Made by a program: the position numbers and the translations under genes. Below, piece by piece: positions 62,878-64,000 of a stretch of DNA of 64,000 bases (positions within the stretch are counted from its first letter, which is position 1; the number at the start of each line of letters is the position of its first letter). Source of the DNA: Comamonas sp. JUb58 (GTDB lineage: Bacteria; Pseudomonadota; Gammaproteobacteria; Burkholderiales; Burkholderiaceae_C); assembly GCF_004364775.1 (NCBI RefSeq), contig NZ_SOAL01000006.1, positions 1 through 64,000 of the forward strand, given 5' to 3'. The notes under the pieces were generated by a model, which worked only from the letters and a program-made list of their open reading frames with translations, was not told the origin of the DNA and made no database searches.

Positions 62878-64000
62878 CTAGCGTTTAGAGCGGGTGGCAA
62901 AGGCCAGCACAAAGGTCAGCGCCAGGGTCGGCAGGGCCGATCCCGCTTGGGGCGCCCAGGCGGCCAGGCCGTGGTAGAGCGCAATGCCGCCCAGCCACAG
63001 CGCCAGGGGCAGCAGGTGCACGGCAGCCTGCGCGTTGCCAGGCTGGTAGCCACCCCAGGACAGGCGGCCCAGGATCACGCCAAACAGCGGCACAAAGACG
63101 GAGCTGAGGATCAGCAAGAACGGCTCCAGGCTGTGCATCGGCAGCACCATGGCCAGCGCGGTGCTGCACACCGCCATCGCAATGCCCCAGCCGCGCACAC
63201 CCCAGCGCGGCAGCAGGCTGTGGGCCGATACCGCCCCCGAGTAGGCATCGCCATAGGCATTGTCCACCTCGTCCAGCAGCACCAGGGACAGCGCAATCAA
63301 ACCGCCCTGGGCCAGCAGCAAGGCGGCAACCAGGTCGGTGCTGGGCAGCACCAGGGCCACCAGCACACCCAGTGCATAGCACCAGATATTGGCAATGCCA
63401 AAACCGATCCAGGTGCCGGCCATGGCACTGCGGCCATTGCGCCCGTAGCGGGCATAGTCGGCCACCAGCGGCAGCCAGGAGATGGGCATGGCCACCACCA
63501 GGTCGAGCGCCGGCATCACGCCCATGCCGCCGGCACCAGGGCGGCTCCACAGCGCGGGCAGGCCTTGCTGCAGCGCCATGCCCACAAACTGCCAGCTCAG
63601 CCACAGCAGCGACAGCACCACCAGCGGCAGCGCGACGCGCGAGATCAGCTGGCGCACCAGCCGCACCATGGAGCCGGTCATCAATGCCACCAGCAGGCCG
63701 CCCCAGAGCAGGGTGGCCAGCCAGGGCCAGTAGGCCGCCTGCATGCCGCCGGCCTGGCGGCCAATGGCCACCGTGGATTCACGCATCACTACCAGCTCAA
63801 ACGCGCCCCAGCCCAGCAGCTGCACGATATTGAGCAGCACCGGCAGCTTGGCAAAGTGGCGGCCATAGACATGGTGGATCAGCCCGGCGCTGGACAGCCC
63901 GGTGTCGCAGCCGATCTTGCCCACCCAGGCCAGCAGACCAGCCCCGACCACCGAGCCACCCACAATCGCCATCAGCGCCTGTGGCGTGGACAGCGCAGGC
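62878..64000 (-). CDS. NCS1-family permease (CytX-like), cut by window end
   Basis: At least 374 residues are in the window; the frame is open through 64000 and the N-terminus is outside. About ten membrane segments are visible. MAIVGGSVVGAGLLAWVGKI near the edge and AMPISWLPLVADYARYGRNG are features of the nucleobase-cation symporter-1 family, closest to the CytX group that takes up hydroxymethylpyrimidine or related thiamine precursors. No thi genes or TPP riboswitch are within view, so cytosine or another pyrimidine remains possible. Confidence 0.85.
   Translation of the reverse strand, partial: PALSTPQALMAIVGGSVVGAGLLAWVGKIGCDTGLSSAGLIHHVYGRHFAKLPVLLNIVQLLGWGAFELVVMRESTVAIGRQAGGMQAAYWPWLATLLWGGLLVALMTGSMVRLVRQLISRVALPLVVLSLLWLSWQFVGMALQQGLPALWSRPGAGGMGVMPALDLVVAMPISWLPLVADYARYGRNGRSAMAGTWIGFGIANIWCYALGVLVALVLPSTDLVAALLLAQGGLIALSLVLLDEVDNAYGDAYSGAVSAHSLLPRWGVRGWGIAMAVCSTALAMVLPMHSLEPFLLILSSVFVPLFGVILGRLSWGGYQPGNAQAAVHLLPLALWLGGIALYHGLAAWAPQAGSALPTLALTFVLAFATRSKR

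Overview
The window reads as the chromosome of a high-GC betaproteobacterium, most likely a Comamonadaceae member close to Comamonas or Delftia. This is judged from protein style and gene order, not from a database search. Signs are the orphan Bug-type solute receptor, the complete iscR-iscS-iscU-iscA-hscB-hscA-fdx operon, many LysR regulators, the TolC/rhodanese/isoaspartyl-methyltransferase string, and waaA next to a phosphomannomutase.

Layout. 1-0.8 kb: the last codons of a transposase, a DUF6882 protein and a 14-bp tandem repeat. 0.8-5.8 kb: a VOC protein, then a Bug receptor / class III CoA-transferase / HMG-CoA-lyase set divergent from its LysR regulator. 5.8-11 kb: a disturbed accessory stretch holding a decayed nuclease gene, two truncated DUF1566-type secreted proteins, a 982-residue secreted repeat protein with a VPTL-type sorting tail, and about 0.8 kb without clear genes. 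11.1-12.5 kb: an Rrf2 regulator with a thioredoxin-reductase-like flavoprotein. 12.5-20.1 kb: a catabolic cluster with a YihU-like reductase, two aldehyde dehydrogenases, an orphan periplasmic receptor, a split TPP-dependent decarboxylase resembling sulfopyruvate decarboxylase, and a divergent LysR. 20.1-25.3 kb: katG, then arginase and ornithine cyclodeaminase divergent from an Lrp/AsnC regulator. 25.3-36 kb: DUF4336, NDH-2, a PAS-LuxR regulator divergent from 3-oxoacid CoA-transferase across a perfect palindrome, a class II aldolase, an XRE-cupin/GNAT pair, mnmH, a four-gene operon of small proteins, and an NlpC/P60 hydrolase. 36-39.2 kb: an isochorismatase-like hydrolase, an EcsC-like protein, a GlsB-type membrane protein and an aminotransferase. 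39.3-48.5 kb: uvrB, the isc operon, dnaQ and three identical tRNA-Val(CAC) genes. 48.6-64 kb: a secreted alpha/beta hydrolase, TolC, rhodanese, Pcm-like protein, a TetR-controlled RND efflux pump, msrA, a Fur-family regulator, an EamA exporter, phosphomannomutase, waaA, and an NCS1-type permease cut by the window end.

How the genes may work together. The 12.5-19 kb set can be drawn as a C3-sulfonate route: reductase on sulfolactaldehyde, ComDE-like decarboxylation of a 2-oxo acid, and aldehyde oxidation, with receptor-based uptake. A sulfolactate dehydrogenase and a desulfonating enzyme are missing from the window, so the substrate is a hypothesis. The isc operon shows two unannotated control features: a 35-codon leader ORF before iscR, and an intrinsic terminator whose 3' arm holds the hscB ribosome binding site. 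Arginase and ornithine cyclodeaminase give a two-step arginine-to-proline route, probably under the neighbouring Lrp protein. No CRISPR array, rRNA or prophage was seen.
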